DNA of 64,000 nt. It comes from Flavobacterium aquidurense. Its GTDB lineage: Bacteria; Bacteroidota; Bacteroidia; Flavobacteriales; Flavobacteriaceae. This document shows positions 1 through 9,900 of the stretch, piece after piece. Each line of letters begins with the position of its first letter. Position 1 is the stretch's first letter. The notes beneath the pieces are model-generated. The model saw nothing but the letters and a program-made list of their open reading frames with translations, did not search any database and was not told where the DNA came from. Made by a program: the position numbers and the translations under genes. The stretch is taken from the NCBI RefSeq assembly GCF_001404985.1, contig NZ_JRLF01000009.1:535513-599512 (forward strand), read 5' to 3'.

Positions 1-2
1 GT

Positions 3-221
3 CATGTTTGCTGCACTCCCCCAATTTATAGTGACGGAATTGACAAAGACACAAAAGAAAGAAAGCTTTCCCGGAATCGTGCAAAGACAGTTTTTAATTA
101 TCTGAGTTCGAAAAAAATTTCTAAAAACCGAATGACTTATCGAGGCTGTGGCAATAAATATCCTTTGGGAAAAGGCGATGCTCTTGATCGTCGTGTAGAA
201 TTTTTAATTACCAAATTATAG
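3..221 (+). CDS. OmpA-family protein, C-terminal end (5' truncated by window edge)
   Basis: The reading frame is open from the window edge and ends at TAG 219-221, giving the last 72 residues of a protein. It matches the end of the OmpA-like peptidoglycan-binding domain: an NRAKTVFNYL helix, then GISxxR-like ISKNRMTYRGCGNKYP, then the closing RRVEFLITKL strand. In the family this domain holds outer-membrane proteins to diaminopimelate in the cell wall. Everything N-terminal is outside the window, so it cannot be said whether it is a barrel protein or a TPR/WD40-type OmpA protein. The Arg pair of the DRRVEF motif is intact. The frame is too short for a standard ORF cutoff. Confidence 0.8.
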   Translation, partial: HVCCTPPIYSDGIDKDTKERKLSRNRAKTVFNYLSSKKISKNRMTYRGCGNKYPLGKGDALDRRVEFLITKL

Positions 222-382
222 CTTTCTGACTTAAAGTTTAACTCTAAGAAAAACTACTATTCGATTGTTTTTAAATGAATTATAAATTTAAAATACAATT
301 ATAGAAACAAACGCAACAATGTGTCATTAATTTTTGCACTATAAATTATTCTTAGTTCAATGAATTTTAAATTGCTTAAAAA

Positions 383-829
383 TTATTCTTTTATCATCTC
401 AATGTGCGGGATATCATTTTCAAGATACATTTCGCTGGTTTGGACAAATCCATGGCTTTCGTAAAATTTCTTCAGGTACAATTGAGCGCCAATAGTTATT
501 TTATCTGTATTGAAATTAGATTTTATTCCTGCAATAGCTTCACGCATTAAATCATGTCCCCATTTTTTGTCGCGATAATTCGCATCTACAACTACTCTGC
601 CAATCGAGGCATTATCAAAGCTTATTCCTGCATCGAATATACGTGCATAAGCGACAATTTTACCATCGTACTCCCCAATTAGGTGTAATGCTTTCTTGTC
701 TTTTCCGTCAAGGTCCAAATAAACGCAATTTTGCTCTACTACAAAGATTTCACTTCTTACTTTGAGTAAATCATATAGTTCGTTAACTGTTAATGCCTCA
801 AACGGCTTTATTTTCCATTTTAATTCCAT
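383..829 (-). CDS. elaA: ElaA-type GNAT N-acetyltransferase
   Basis: This 148-residue single-domain protein has the usual ElaA length. The N-terminal LYDLLKVRSEIFVVEQNCVY segment and the core IGRVVVDANYRDKKWGHDLM, with the R-x-x-K-x-G/H-x-L acetyl-CoA loop, are typical of ElaA. KFYESHGF near residues 120-127 is the conserved last GNAT strand. The family transfers acetyl groups from acetyl-CoA; the physiological acceptor is not known. It is probably cytosolic. A CAAAATTA box at 868-875 (complement TAATTTTG) sits about 40 bp upstream of the start and may be its promoter. It is separated from the next gene upstream by a hairpin terminator. Confidence 0.85.
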   Translation of the reverse strand: MELKWKIKPFEALTVNELYDLLKVRSEIFVVEQNCVYLDLDGKDKKALHLIGEYDGKIVAYARIFDAGISFDNASIGRVVVDANYRDKKWGHDLMREAIAGIKSNFNTDKITIGAQLYLKKFYESHGFVQTSEMYLENDIPHIEMIKE

Positions 830-885
830 TGTGTATTCTTGTATATTCTGTTTTAATAAAAGTTAAGCAAAATTACATTAAATAA

Positions 886-916
886 AAATCCTGACTACAA
901 ACTGCAATCAGGATTT
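886..916 (-). terminator. Hairpin terminator of the DUF1579 lipoprotein gene
   Basis: AAATCCTGA (886-894) pairs with TCAGGATTT (908-916). On the minus strand the stem runs into a T-rich stretch. It lies 25 bp after the stop of the 941-1582 gene. Confidence 0.6.
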
Positions 917-940
917 ATACTTTTTGATTGAATAAAAAAC

Positions 941-1582
941 TTATTTTTTCTTCATTATGATTTCCATGCTTTTATATTCTTTTCCATTTTTTACGTCAAA
1001 CATTTCCATTTTACGCGTTTGCGCGTCTACAATGGTATAAATTTCACGAAAGGGCGTTTTTTTCTGACTTACAGGATTTACCACATCTCCTTTCAGTTCC
1101 ATACTTTTTGTTTTGTCATCGTATGTACCGTTTGCCACCATCATTCCTGTACCCATATTGTCGATAAAAGTTGTAGTATATTCTTTGCTGGCATTATTAT
1201 AAGCAAGGGTACTTTTTCCTTCAAATGGCTGTCCCATTATTTTTCCCTCATAACTGGTTTCCTGATAACGTCCGCCAAGAATCATTTTGACATTTGCCGT
1301 AGAACTTGATTTTTCGGGTTTTCCATTTGGCTCATACCAGAAAGTCATGTCGCAATTCCAGGTTCCTACTTCATCTGTCATTAGTTTATGAGGTTCACCG
1401 GGTTTGGCATATGCTTGCCAGGCTTTCATTTCTGTTGCTGAATCTACCAGTTGTTCGGCAATTGGTTCTGTTGTGCTAATGCTGTCTGTAGCATTTACGG
1501 TTCCAACTTCTGTTTTTACTTCTTTCTTGCAGGAAGCAAAAAACAGTAGTAACATTACTAATACTGTGATTGAATTTTTCAT
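941..1582 (-). CDS. DUF1579 family lipoprotein
   Basis: This is a 213-residue predicted lipoprotein. The N-terminus is a short hydrophobic signal ending in a lipobox (LLFFASC, Cys about residue 18), followed by a flexible acidic linker to about residue 60. The rest is the DUF1579 fold: GTWNCDMTFWYEPNGKP, then LGGRYQETSYEGKIMGQPFEGKS and GYD-like YNNASKEY, which match that family. No enzymatic activity is established for DUF1579. The protein probably sits in the periplasm or on the outer membrane. A CAAAAATA box (1612-1619) about 30 bp upstream looks like its own -7 element. Confidence 0.75.
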   Translation of the reverse strand: MKNSITVLVMLLLFFASCKKEVKTEVGTVNATDSISTTEPIAEQLVDSATEMKAWQAYAKPGEPHKLMTDEVGTWNCDMTFWYEPNGKPEKSSSTANVKMILGGRYQETSYEGKIMGQPFEGKSTLAYNNASKEYTTTFIDNMGTGMMVANGTYDDKTKSMELKGDVVNPVSQKKTPFREIYTIVDAQTRKMEMFDVKNGKEYKSMEIIMKKK

Positions 1583-1655
1583 AACTCTTTGTTTTAATGT
1601 TTGTTACAAAACAAAAATAAGAAAAATATTAGTTCATTGTGTTCTGATCTGATTC

Positions 1656-2624
1656 TTAACGTTTATCAATTTTAACTGATTTTATAATTGCTTCTAAATC
1701 GAACATCAAATCGCGTTCCTGATTTGAAGGCGAATAACAAAACCCTTCAATAACCAAAATCCTATTGTACATTTCATCTACAATGGCATAATTGATAAAA
1801 GGCCCGGACATAAAATCATTTTTAAGTTCCCAGGTTCCTTTGGTCTCATATGCATTTTTGCCGTCTAAGGTTGTTGCAGAAAAATAAGGTGCATAAGCTT
1901 CACCGGTAATCATTCGGGTATTGGGTTCGCGTCCTTTAATGTAGCTTCCAATAGAATCACGCATTTTGATAATATTGGTTATCGTATTTGAGTTCTTCTT
2001 AAAACTACGCAAAGGTATCTGGTAAATAAGTAAGCTTGTATTGCCGCTGATGATATCTTTTTTTAGCCAAATGAAATTCTTTTTGTGCAACATGTATTCA
2101 TAACCTGTTGGAATTTGTAAATCGATATGGAATTTGTTTTTTATAACGGCAGGGTTTAGAAGTGATTTGCTGTTATCTTCCTGGATTTTTTTTATTTCGG
2201 CATCCCGAATGATCTTAATAATTTGTCCTGAATTAAGTTCAATACTACAAATAATATCATCTACAGATTTGCCATAAATACGAAATGTATTATGGGGTAA
2301 TGCTCTACTGTGATTGATTTCGAATTTGTCTGTAACGGCTTTTTTGACTACAATTATACTACGGCTGTCGGTCACGAAACCTTCTAGCAAACGGGCAGGA
2401 TATTGATTTATGGTAAATAGGGGTTCTTCCTGGGTAAGGCCCAAAACCGGTGAGGCAAATTTATTCCGGATACTGTCGCCTACTTCTCCATACCACAATT
2501 GATCGTCTATAATAATAGAGATCGAATTTGTTTTGCCGGATACTGGTTGGGACTGCTTTTCATTCCTGAAACATGAAATGAGTACAAATGGAATTAGCAG
2601 CAATAAAAAATGGGTTTTATTCAT
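1656..2624 (-). CDS. DUF4837 family lipoprotein
   Basis: This 322-residue protein has a signal peptide ending in a lipobox (FVLISC, Cys at residue 18). The body matches the Bacteroidota-specific DUF4837 family: a conserved PTGYEYMLHKKNFIWLKKD stretch, then RDSIGSYIKGREP, then the C-terminal GTWELKNDFMSGPFINYAIVDE and EGFCYSPSNQERDLMFDLEAI motifs. No function is known. Its gene directly follows the LysM lytic transglycosylase on the same strand, with 47 bp between them, an arrangement I recall from other flavobacteria. This suggests, but does not prove, a role in cell-wall maintenance. A possible -7 box (CAAATTTA, 2649-2656) lies in the gap. Confidence 0.75.
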   Translation of the reverse strand: MNKTHFLLLLIPFVLISCFRNEKQSQPVSGKTNSISIIIDDQLWYGEVGDSIRNKFASPVLGLTQEEPLFTINQYPARLLEGFVTDSRSIIVVKKAVTDKFEINHSRALPHNTFRIYGKSVDDIICSIELNSGQIIKIIRDAEIKKIQEDNSKSLLNPAVIKNKFHIDLQIPTGYEYMLHKKNFIWLKKDIISGNTSLLIYQIPLRSFKKNSNTITNIIKMRDSIGSYIKGREPNTRMITGEAYAPYFSATTLDGKNAYETKGTWELKNDFMSGPFINYAIVDEMYNRILVIEGFCYSPSNQERDLMFDLEAIIKSVKIDKR

Positions 2625-2671
2625 TTTCTTAATTTATGAAATAAAACCCAAATTTATGTAAGATTTTTTTA

Positions 2672-4510
2672 CTATCCGTTTATTTTAAGTTTCATTCCGG
2701 GTTTAATGTCTCCGTCTTTTATATTATTCCATTTTTTAATATCTGAAATGGTAACTCCAGGATATTTTTTTGAAATACTATATAACGAATCTCCTTTTTT
2801 AACGTAATAGTCTTCTCCAAGATCTTTGGCTGAAGTTGCTTTTTTCTTGAATGAATCAATCGAAGAATTTGAAGCTATAGCTGTATTTACAGCATTTTCG
2901 TCAATAATTTCAGGTGTTGTTTTAGAAACTACCAGTGTTTTACCTAAACCAATATTATTTGAAGTTAGACTATTCAGTTCTTTTAACTCCGCAATAGTCG
3001 TACCGAATTTTTTAGCAATGCTTCCTAAATTATCTCCGGCTACTACAACATATTCCTGTGATTGTGTATTGTTTTTATCTTTATCATCTGCAGCGGCAAT
3101 TGCTTCTTCAGATCTTTTTTCTACTGCAAGTGCTGCTTTTAGTTCTTTTGGATTTTTGATTATAGGATCAACATCTGATTTAATCTTTAGATTTCTTCCA
3201 AGTGCAACGGCATTAGATTTAAGATTGTTCCATTTTTTCAAGTCGATAATGTTTACATTATACTTTGAGGCAATGGCTCCTAAATTATCTCCTTTTTGAA
3301 CTTTATACCACTTAACATCTGTATCGATTGTTTTTTCCAGTTTTGCTTTTGCTTTTGGGGTTACCTTTAAAGCTAATTGAACCGGCATGGTTTTATTTCT
3401 TGACTGATAGGCTACGTAGTCGTAAATTTTATCCTCGTTTGAAACAAATGTGGCGATTTTATCTTTTGGTAAACGTAAATAATGTGGTTCTCCCTGATAA
3501 AAAGGCACAACGTTTAATTTATAAGATGGATTTAAAAGTTGTATTTGAGATTGTGGCATGTCTAACAAATCTGCAATTTGTTTGAATGACATTTGGTTTT
3601 TGATTTGAACGGTGTCTGTTTCGAAGTTTTTGACTACAGCTCTTTGAGGATTAATTCCGTGTTCTTTATGGTATTCAAAAAGATACATTGTGGCTAAAAA
3701 AGCGGGAACATAACCTTGGGTTTCTTTTGGAAGGTGGTTACGAATGTCCCAGTATTTTGTTTTTCCGCCTGAACGACGAATTGCTTTGGTAACATTTCCC
3801 GGACCTGAATTGTATGAAGCTAAAACCAGCTCCCAATCACCAAAAATATTGTACATTTTAGTCATGTACTCTGAACATGCAGCTGTTGCTTTAAGCGGAT
3901 CACTGCGTTCATCGATGTATGAGTCTATTTTAAGTGCGTATTGTTTCCCGGTTCCGTACATGAATTGCCAAAGTCCCGTGGCGCCCATTTTAGAAACTGC
4001 TTTAGGATTTAAAGCAGATTCTACAACGGCTAAATATTTAATTTCTAAAGGCACATTTTGTTTTGCAAAGGCATCTTCAAAAATTGGAAAATAATATTCT
4101 GATAAAGACATTAATCGTGAAAATGACTTTTTACGATTTTTAAGAAACGACTTTATTATGTTTTCTAAACCTTGATTGTATTCAATCTCAAAAGGTGATT
4201 TCTCATTCATTGCCTGAAGACGCTGTTTAAGCAATTCTGTTGGCAGTTCTTCATCTACAGTAACATCTGTGTTGATGGTTTGAATGTCTTTCGTGAGATC
4301 ATCGTAAATATCTAAACTTACTAATTCGTTCATCCAGAGACTATCTACGCGAGTTGCCATCTCGTCTCTTTTAAAAGAATTTTTAACAGAATCTAAATAC
4401 GATATCTTTACAATTGGCTTAATTTCCAGATCTGTCTTTGCAACATCTTGTGCAAACATCGAAATTGAAAAAAAAGCAGAAACAACTAATGATATTTTTT
4501 TTACAATCAT
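2672..4510 (-). CDS. Membrane/periplasmic lytic transglycosylase with three LysM domains (MltD-like)
   Basis: This enzyme would cleave the MurNAc-GlcNAc bond of peptidoglycan. The start at 4510 is chosen because MIVKKISLVVSAFFSISMFAQ is a good signal peptide; an upstream in-frame ATG at 4540 would bury it. The SLT domain covers about residues 90-270, with the catalytic glutamate in VVESALNPKAVSKMGATGLW and the NSGPGNV motif further on. Three LysM domains follow (about residues 400-445, 490-530 and 570-612), each opening with a K/A-GD-N/S-L core. The layout matches MltD of Gram-negative bacteria. A CAAACTTA box at 4565-4572 is a plausible -7 element. Confidence 0.88.
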   Translation of the reverse strand: MIVKKISLVVSAFFSISMFAQDVAKTDLEIKPIVKISYLDSVKNSFKRDEMATRVDSLWMNELVSLDIYDDLTKDIQTINTDVTVDEELPTELLKQRLQAMNEKSPFEIEYNQGLENIIKSFLKNRKKSFSRLMSLSEYYFPIFEDAFAKQNVPLEIKYLAVVESALNPKAVSKMGATGLWQFMYGTGKQYALKIDSYIDERSDPLKATAACSEYMTKMYNIFGDWELVLASYNSGPGNVTKAIRRSGGKTKYWDIRNHLPKETQGYVPAFLATMYLFEYHKEHGINPQRAVVKNFETDTVQIKNQMSFKQIADLLDMPQSQIQLLNPSYKLNVVPFYQGEPHYLRLPKDKIATFVSNEDKIYDYVAYQSRNKTMPVQLALKVTPKAKAKLEKTIDTDVKWYKVQKGDNLGAIASKYNVNIIDLKKWNNLKSNAVALGRNLKIKSDVDPIIKNPKELKAALAVEKRSEEAIAAADDKDKNNTQSQEYVVVAGDNLGSIAKKFGTTIAELKELNSLTSNNIGLGKTLVVSKTTPEIIDENAVNTAIASNSSIDSFKKKATSAKDLGEDYYVKKGDSLYSISKKYPGVTISDIKKWNNIKDGDIKPGMKLKING

Positions 4511-4620
4511 ATAACATTTTTTTAAAATTCTATAAATCAAACTATTATAGAAACCTTACTTTTGCAAACTTAACCAGTTTATGGATGTAAATTATGTAAA
4601 AAAATGTTAATTGTGATATT

Positions 4621-5808
4621 TTAGTCTAAAATCGCAGCGATTCCAGGTAAAACTTTTCCTTCTAACATTTCTAGCATAGCCCCGCCACCAGTGGAAACAT
4701 AGCTCATTTTGTCTTCGAAACCAAACTGTTTTACGGCAGCAACTGAATCTCCGCCACCAACTAATGAAAATGCTCCATTTTCTGTTGCTTCGGCAATATA
4801 ATCCCCTAAAGCAATTGTTCCTTTTGCAAATGATTCCATCTCAAAAACTCCTAAAGGACCATTCCATAAAATAGTTTTTGATTCTAAAATTACTTTTTTG
4901 AAGTTTTCTAAAGATTTAGGACCTGCGTCAAGACCTTGCCATCCGTCAGGAATTTCTGTAACATCTACCACTTTTGTGTTTGCTGTGTTTGAGAAATCAT
5001 CTGCAGCAATTACATCAACCGGAATATGAATCTGAACTCCTTTTTCTTTGGCTAATCTTAAAATTTCAAGTGCCAATTCTTGTTTGTCATCTTCACAAAT
5101 AGAATCTCCAATTTTACCACCTTGCGCTTTAATGAATGTAAAAGTCATTCCGCCGCCAATGATCATGTGATCTACTTTGTCAAGGATGTTTTCGATAACA
5201 GTGATTTTAGAAGATACTTTTGATCCTCCAAGAACTGCAGTTACCGGTTTTTCGCTATTTTTAAGTACTTTGTTTAAGCTCTCTATTTCTTTGGCCAATA
5301 ATGTACCGAAGCATTTTTCTGTTGGAAAAAATTGTGCAATGATTGTTGTTGAAGCGTGTGCTCTGTGTGCTGTTCCAAAAGCGTCGTTTACATAGATGTC
5401 TCCAAGTGAAGCCAATTCTTTTGCAAAAGCAACATCTCCAGCTTCTTCTTCAGCGTGAAAACGTAAATTTTCAAGTAATAAAACTTCTCCGGGCTTTAAA
5501 TCTTTGGCAGCAGCCTGAGCTACTTCTCCAACACAATTTTCAGCAAATTTAACCTCAACTCCTAAAATTTCTGAAGCTGTTTTTAAAATATGTTTTAACG
5601 AATATTTTTCTTCAACACCTTTTGGTCTTCCTAAATGCGACATCAAAATTACGCTTCCACCTTGTGCTAAAATAGCATCAATTGTAGGTTTTGCCGCTTC
5701 GATACGTGTAGCATCAGTTACATTAAAATTTTCATCCAGTGGTACATTAAAGTCAACACGGATAATTGCTTTTTTATTTTTAAAATCGAAATCGTTTAAA
5801 GTTTTCAT
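4621..5808 (-). CDS. pgk: Phosphoglycerate kinase
   Basis: This glycolytic enzyme interconverts 1,3-bisphosphoglycerate plus ADP and 3-phosphoglycerate plus ATP in the cytosol. The 395-residue length is normal. The N-terminal signature [14 protein letters not shown] (residues 12-25), the SHLGRPKG substrate loop (59-66), LLLENLRFH, the [12 protein letters not shown] hinge region and the C-terminal [10 protein letters not shown] nucleotide site are all intact. It is monocistronic by position, with 110 bp to the transglycosylase. A -7-like CAAATATA box is at 5841-5848, about 33 bp upstream of the ATG. Confidence 0.97.
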   Translation of the reverse strand: MKTLNDFDFKNKKAIIRVDFNVPLDENFNVTDATRIEAAKPTIDAILAQGGSVILMSHLGRPKGVEEKYSLKHILKTASEILGVEVKFAENCVGEVAQAAAKDLKPGEVLLLENLRFHAEEEAGDVAFAKELASLGDIYVNDAFGTAHRAHASTTIIAQFFPTEKCFGTLLAKEIESLNKVLKNSEKPVTAVLGGSKVSSKITVIENILDKVDHMIIGGGMTFTFIKAQGGKIGDSICEDDKQELALEILRLAKEKGVQIHIPVDVIAADDFSNTANTKVVDVTEIPDGWQGLDAGPKSLENFKKVILESKTILWNGPLGVFEMESFAKGTIALGDYIAEATENGAFSLVGGGDSVAAVKQFGFEDKMSYVSTGGGAMLEMLEGKVLPGIAAILD

Positions 5809-5840
5809 TAGATAATTTTTTAGTTTTTTTGAAAGAAAAA

Positions 5841-5848
5841 CAAATATA
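5841..5848 (-). promoter_or_regulatory. Candidate -7 element of pgk
   Basis: CAAATATA on the plus strand reads TATATTTG on the minus strand, fitting TAnnTTTG. It would give a leader of about 27 nt. The -33 element is less clear: CAA at 5864-5866 gives a 15-bp spacer. Confidence 0.45.
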
Positions 5849-5955
5849 GAACTTTTAAAGTATCAATAAATATAAAAATAACCTATCTGTAATAACGAAA
5901 ACGTTATAAGTTAAGAAAAAAAACAAATTAGCTGTTAAATTGTTGAAAATGTTCT

Positions 5956-6930
5956 TTAATCGTGAACCGGACTTTGTGTACAAGGACAGTTACTGATTGC
6001 CTGTAAGAAATCGAAACCAATAGTTATCGAGTGTGTACCTGTGTTATAGTTACCCAAATCGTTGAACATTACCTGGTATGAATATCCAAAATAGAATTTA
6101 GATTTCATGAAACCTACCATTGGCCCAACTGATAATGGTTTAGGAAACTGGTCGTTTAGGAAACGGTATGAAACTCCTATCCAGTAGTAATCTTCGTAAC
6201 GATTGTAACGTCTGTATTTGAAGTTGAAATCGGTTGTAGAACGTTTATCACTTGCAAAATATTGGTAGTAAACAGACGGCTCGTATTCGATACGGCTGTT
6301 TTCTCCATCTTTAAATACATATCCGGAATATACCTGGTAGTTGGAAAGTAAAGATGGTTCTACTCCTCTGTATTTATCTGTATTTTTCTTTAAAACGTTA
6401 TTGGCATTAAAACTCACATAGAAACTTTTATTACGGTACAAAGCACTAATATCAAAGTTACTATTCGCATTATAACGATTATCTGTAACTCCCGGATCAA
6501 TAAAAGGCTGATTGGGTGTACTATTAAATTCATCTGTATCAATACGGAAAGTATTGATATTATAGGAAAGTCCAAAAGACAGATATTGCTTAGAATAGTA
6601 ATCTAAAATGATGTGGTGCGCAAATGAAATTTTAGCTCCAGTTTGACGCGTATAACCATTTTTATCATTATAAACATTTATACCAACCCCGGAACGATCC
6701 AGTACTCTAAAATCAGCATAAACCGATTGGTTGTCCGGCGCATCTTTAATCCCCACCCATTGTGTAAGACCGTTTGCCCTAATTCTAAGGTTATCCCCGA
6801 TACCGGCAAATGCTGGTGAGATAACAAAGGGGTTGTCCGCCAAATATTGTGTAAAAACTGGTAGGTTTAACTCTTGGCTGTAACTTGTTGTTACAGCCAT
6901 GAGTACTAAAGATAAAATAAACTTTTTCAT
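5956..6930 (-). CDS. sprF: SprF, PorP/SprF-family outer-membrane partner for SprB secretion
   Basis: This is a PorP/SprF-family beta-barrel protein of about 324 residues. In F. johnsoniae SprF is needed for type IX secretion of SprB to the surface. The start at 6930 gives a clean signal peptide (MKKFILSLVLMAVTTSYSQ); the ATG at 6957 adds nine residues before it. Family marks include LPVFTQYLADNPFVISPAFAG near the N-terminus, GVGINVYNDKNGYTRQTGAK and the closing IGFDFLQAISNC. It is the last gene of the operon, just after sprB (44 bp from the sprB stop), so the adhesin and its partner are co-transcribed. No strong terminator was seen after it, only a weak ATAACG hairpin (5892-5907). Confidence 0.93.
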   Translation of the reverse strand: MKKFILSLVLMAVTTSYSQELNLPVFTQYLADNPFVISPAFAGIGDNLRIRANGLTQWVGIKDAPDNQSVYADFRVLDRSGVGINVYNDKNGYTRQTGAKISFAHHIILDYYSKQYLSFGLSYNINTFRIDTDEFNSTPNQPFIDPGVTDNRYNANSNFDISALYRNKSFYVSFNANNVLKKNTDKYRGVEPSLLSNYQVYSGYVFKDGENSRIEYEPSVYYQYFASDKRSTTDFNFKYRRYNRYEDYYWIGVSYRFLNDQFPKPLSVGPMVGFMKSKFYFGYSYQVMFNDLGNYNTGTHSITIGFDFLQAISNCPCTQSPVHD

Positions 6931-6974
6931 TGTAATAATTTTTTTAGATAACATCATCAGGGGCTCTTATTTTG

Positions 6975-9900
6975 TTATCTGTATAAAGTGAAATGTCCTA
7001 CAAACTCTCTTGCATCTTTCTCGTCTTTCAATTTAAGAACATACCAGTAATCTCCTGTTGGTAATTCTTCGCCATTGTATTTACCATCCCATTTTTGACC
7101 GTAGTGGTACTTAGCAATTACACGACCGTATCTGTCGAAGATTGAGAACTCAAGGTTGTTGTAAATATTAGTACAACCAGGACCCCATGTATCATAAATA
7201 CCATCTCCGTTAGGGGTAAAGTAATTATCAAGACAAACATCTACGTAAATAGCATGAACAGTAATTGTCGCTGTACATCCGTTTTGATCTCTTACTATTA
7301 CTACATAATCTCCTGTTTTGTAGATTTTGTATTTGTTTGAAGATGTAAACGGCTCTCCGTTGAAACTGTACTCATAAGCAGGTGAACCACCAGCAGCAGT
7401 AACATTAATAATGTTCATTTCCTGTTGTCCTGTAGCCTCGATAAGAGTTAACGGATCATATGCTTTGATGTCGAAACTAATTGTTGGTACGATACATCCG
7501 TTTGTATGTCTTGTCACGATAAAGTGTCTTCCCGGAGCAACATTTGTAAAGATGTGACTTGTCTGGAAAGGACCTGCTTCGTTATCAAGTGCATAATCAA
7601 TCTGAGTAAGATCTGTATTGCTTGTATCAACTGTAATAGTTACCATGTTAGATTGTGCATTGTTCACACAGTCATAATTAACTTCAACAGTTGGGTTTAG
7701 AACTACCGGTAAAGGCATATTCTCTACAAACTCAGATGTACATCCTTGAGCATCTTTAACATAAACGGTATGAACACCTCCTGAAAGATTCGTAAAGTCA
7801 AAGATAGTCTGACCAATTGCTCCTACAGTATAAGTTCCGTTTTTAACATCAAGACTTACGCTATATGGTGCTGTACCTCCTTTAATTTCGATACTAAATG
7901 CTCCGTCTTTATCGTCTTTACAAACTTCAGGAATCATAGAGTTTGCAAGTTCTTTCACGATAAGAGGTAATGGTTGTGTAATTTCTATTTCGTCTACTAC
8001 ATAACAACCGTTTTCATCTTGTGTAACGATAGTATAGATACCAGCAGTTAATTTCTCGAATGTATTTTTAGTATCAAACTGGTTCAAGTCAGGTGAGATA
8101 GCATATTTAACAACACCTGTACCACCTGCATAACTCATTACGATTTGACCGTTGTTTTCTCCAAAACAAGAAACATTTGTTGCTACGTGCGTTGTGCTCA
8201 GACCAACAGCAGGTTCTTTAATTTCTACAGATTTAACAACTGCATCACAATCACCGCTTACCACTCTAACATTGTAGTTTCCTGCAATCAGACCTTCGAA
8301 TCTTCCATCAGCTTTAGGTCCTTGTAATATAACACCAGCTGTAGTTTCTAAAGTATAGGCATAGTTTCCTAAAGCACCTTTTCCTTCAGCAACGATAACA
8401 CCTGTTTGTTCACCTGTACATTTTACAACTGCATTTGTAATATCTAATTCTAATAACAGAGGCTCTAAAGCATCAATTCTAATTTCGTTAGAAATACTAG
8501 CCACACAGTTATTGGCATCTTTTACAAAGTACTGGTATTTACCAACCGGCACCTGGAATGATACTGAAGTTATAAATGGAGTAACATTATATGTTGTACC
8601 ATCTGCACTGTAAGTATAAGGAGCTGATCCGCCCGTTGCACTTAATGTAAGGGTAGTTTCTGTATCACATGTTTGCGCTGTTGCTAAAGTTAAATCAGCA
8701 ACAATTTCTGTAGGTTCTGTAATAACAATATTAGCTGATGTTATTGAACAGTTATATCCGTCAGAAACTGTAATACTGTATGTTCCGGCAGGTAATCCTG
8801 CGAAAACAGGATCAGTTTGCGGACCTGAAACAGCAACTGGGTTTACTGATAAGTAATTTAATGTATATTTATAGTTACTTCCCTGACCACCTGTAGTTGT
8901 ATGAACAGTAATGATACCGTCTCTTCCACCAAAACAAGATAACATTGCTGCATTTGGTGTAGCATTTACCTGAATTGGATCCGGTACAACTAATGTCACG
9001 ATTTCAGTATCGATACATCCTTTACCGTCTTTAGCATTTACGGTGTAAACTCCAGCTTTTAATCCTGTAAAGTTTCCATCAGTTCTGTAAGGAACTATTG
9101 GAGCACCGTTTAATACTAATTCATAAGTATAATTATTATCCCATCCACCTACTGCAGAAGCAGAGATTTCACCGTCATCATAATTTGCAGATGTACACGT
9201 AATTGGGCTAGTTAATACTTTAACCTCTAATTGAGCTGAAGGCTGTGCTATTGTAAACACAGTCGAAACAGTACACTCAGGTAATGCTCTTAATTTTGCC
9301 GTTACGGTATATGTACCTGCAACAAGGTTTGAAATCAATTCAGGACCAGCACTTGTAGTTGTTCCTGAGATTACTGCAGGACCACCAGTGATAGTGTAAT
9401 CAAAAGGACCAGCTTCATCAAGAGGATCTGTTTGATTGTCTACAAAAGTTAATTCAACGCTTCCGGTACTTGTACCATAACAAATTTCTGTTGCAATTGG
9501 ATTAACTTTAATTTCAAATGTGTTAGGATTTGAAACATAATGTGCTTCTTGTATTGAACAATGTGTATCAGGGTTTTCAACAGTAATTAAATAATTTCCT
9601 ATTGGTAATCCTGTAAATACTCCTGTTGTATTGTTATCTGTAAATGTGCTTCCGCCAATACCTTCAATTTTGTATAACAAGAATGCCGGAGCCGGTGTAC
9701 CTGTTGTTTTAACAGTTACAGTTATATCTTCATTGTTAATACATGTGATGTTTTTATTAATTGTAATATCAATATCATCTAAACTAATGAAAGGTTTAAT
9801 ATCGATTATTGATGTTGCTGATCCAACACATCCGTTTTCATCATAAACATTTACAGTATAAATACCTCCTGTAAGATCAAATACAGTATATACATTTGAT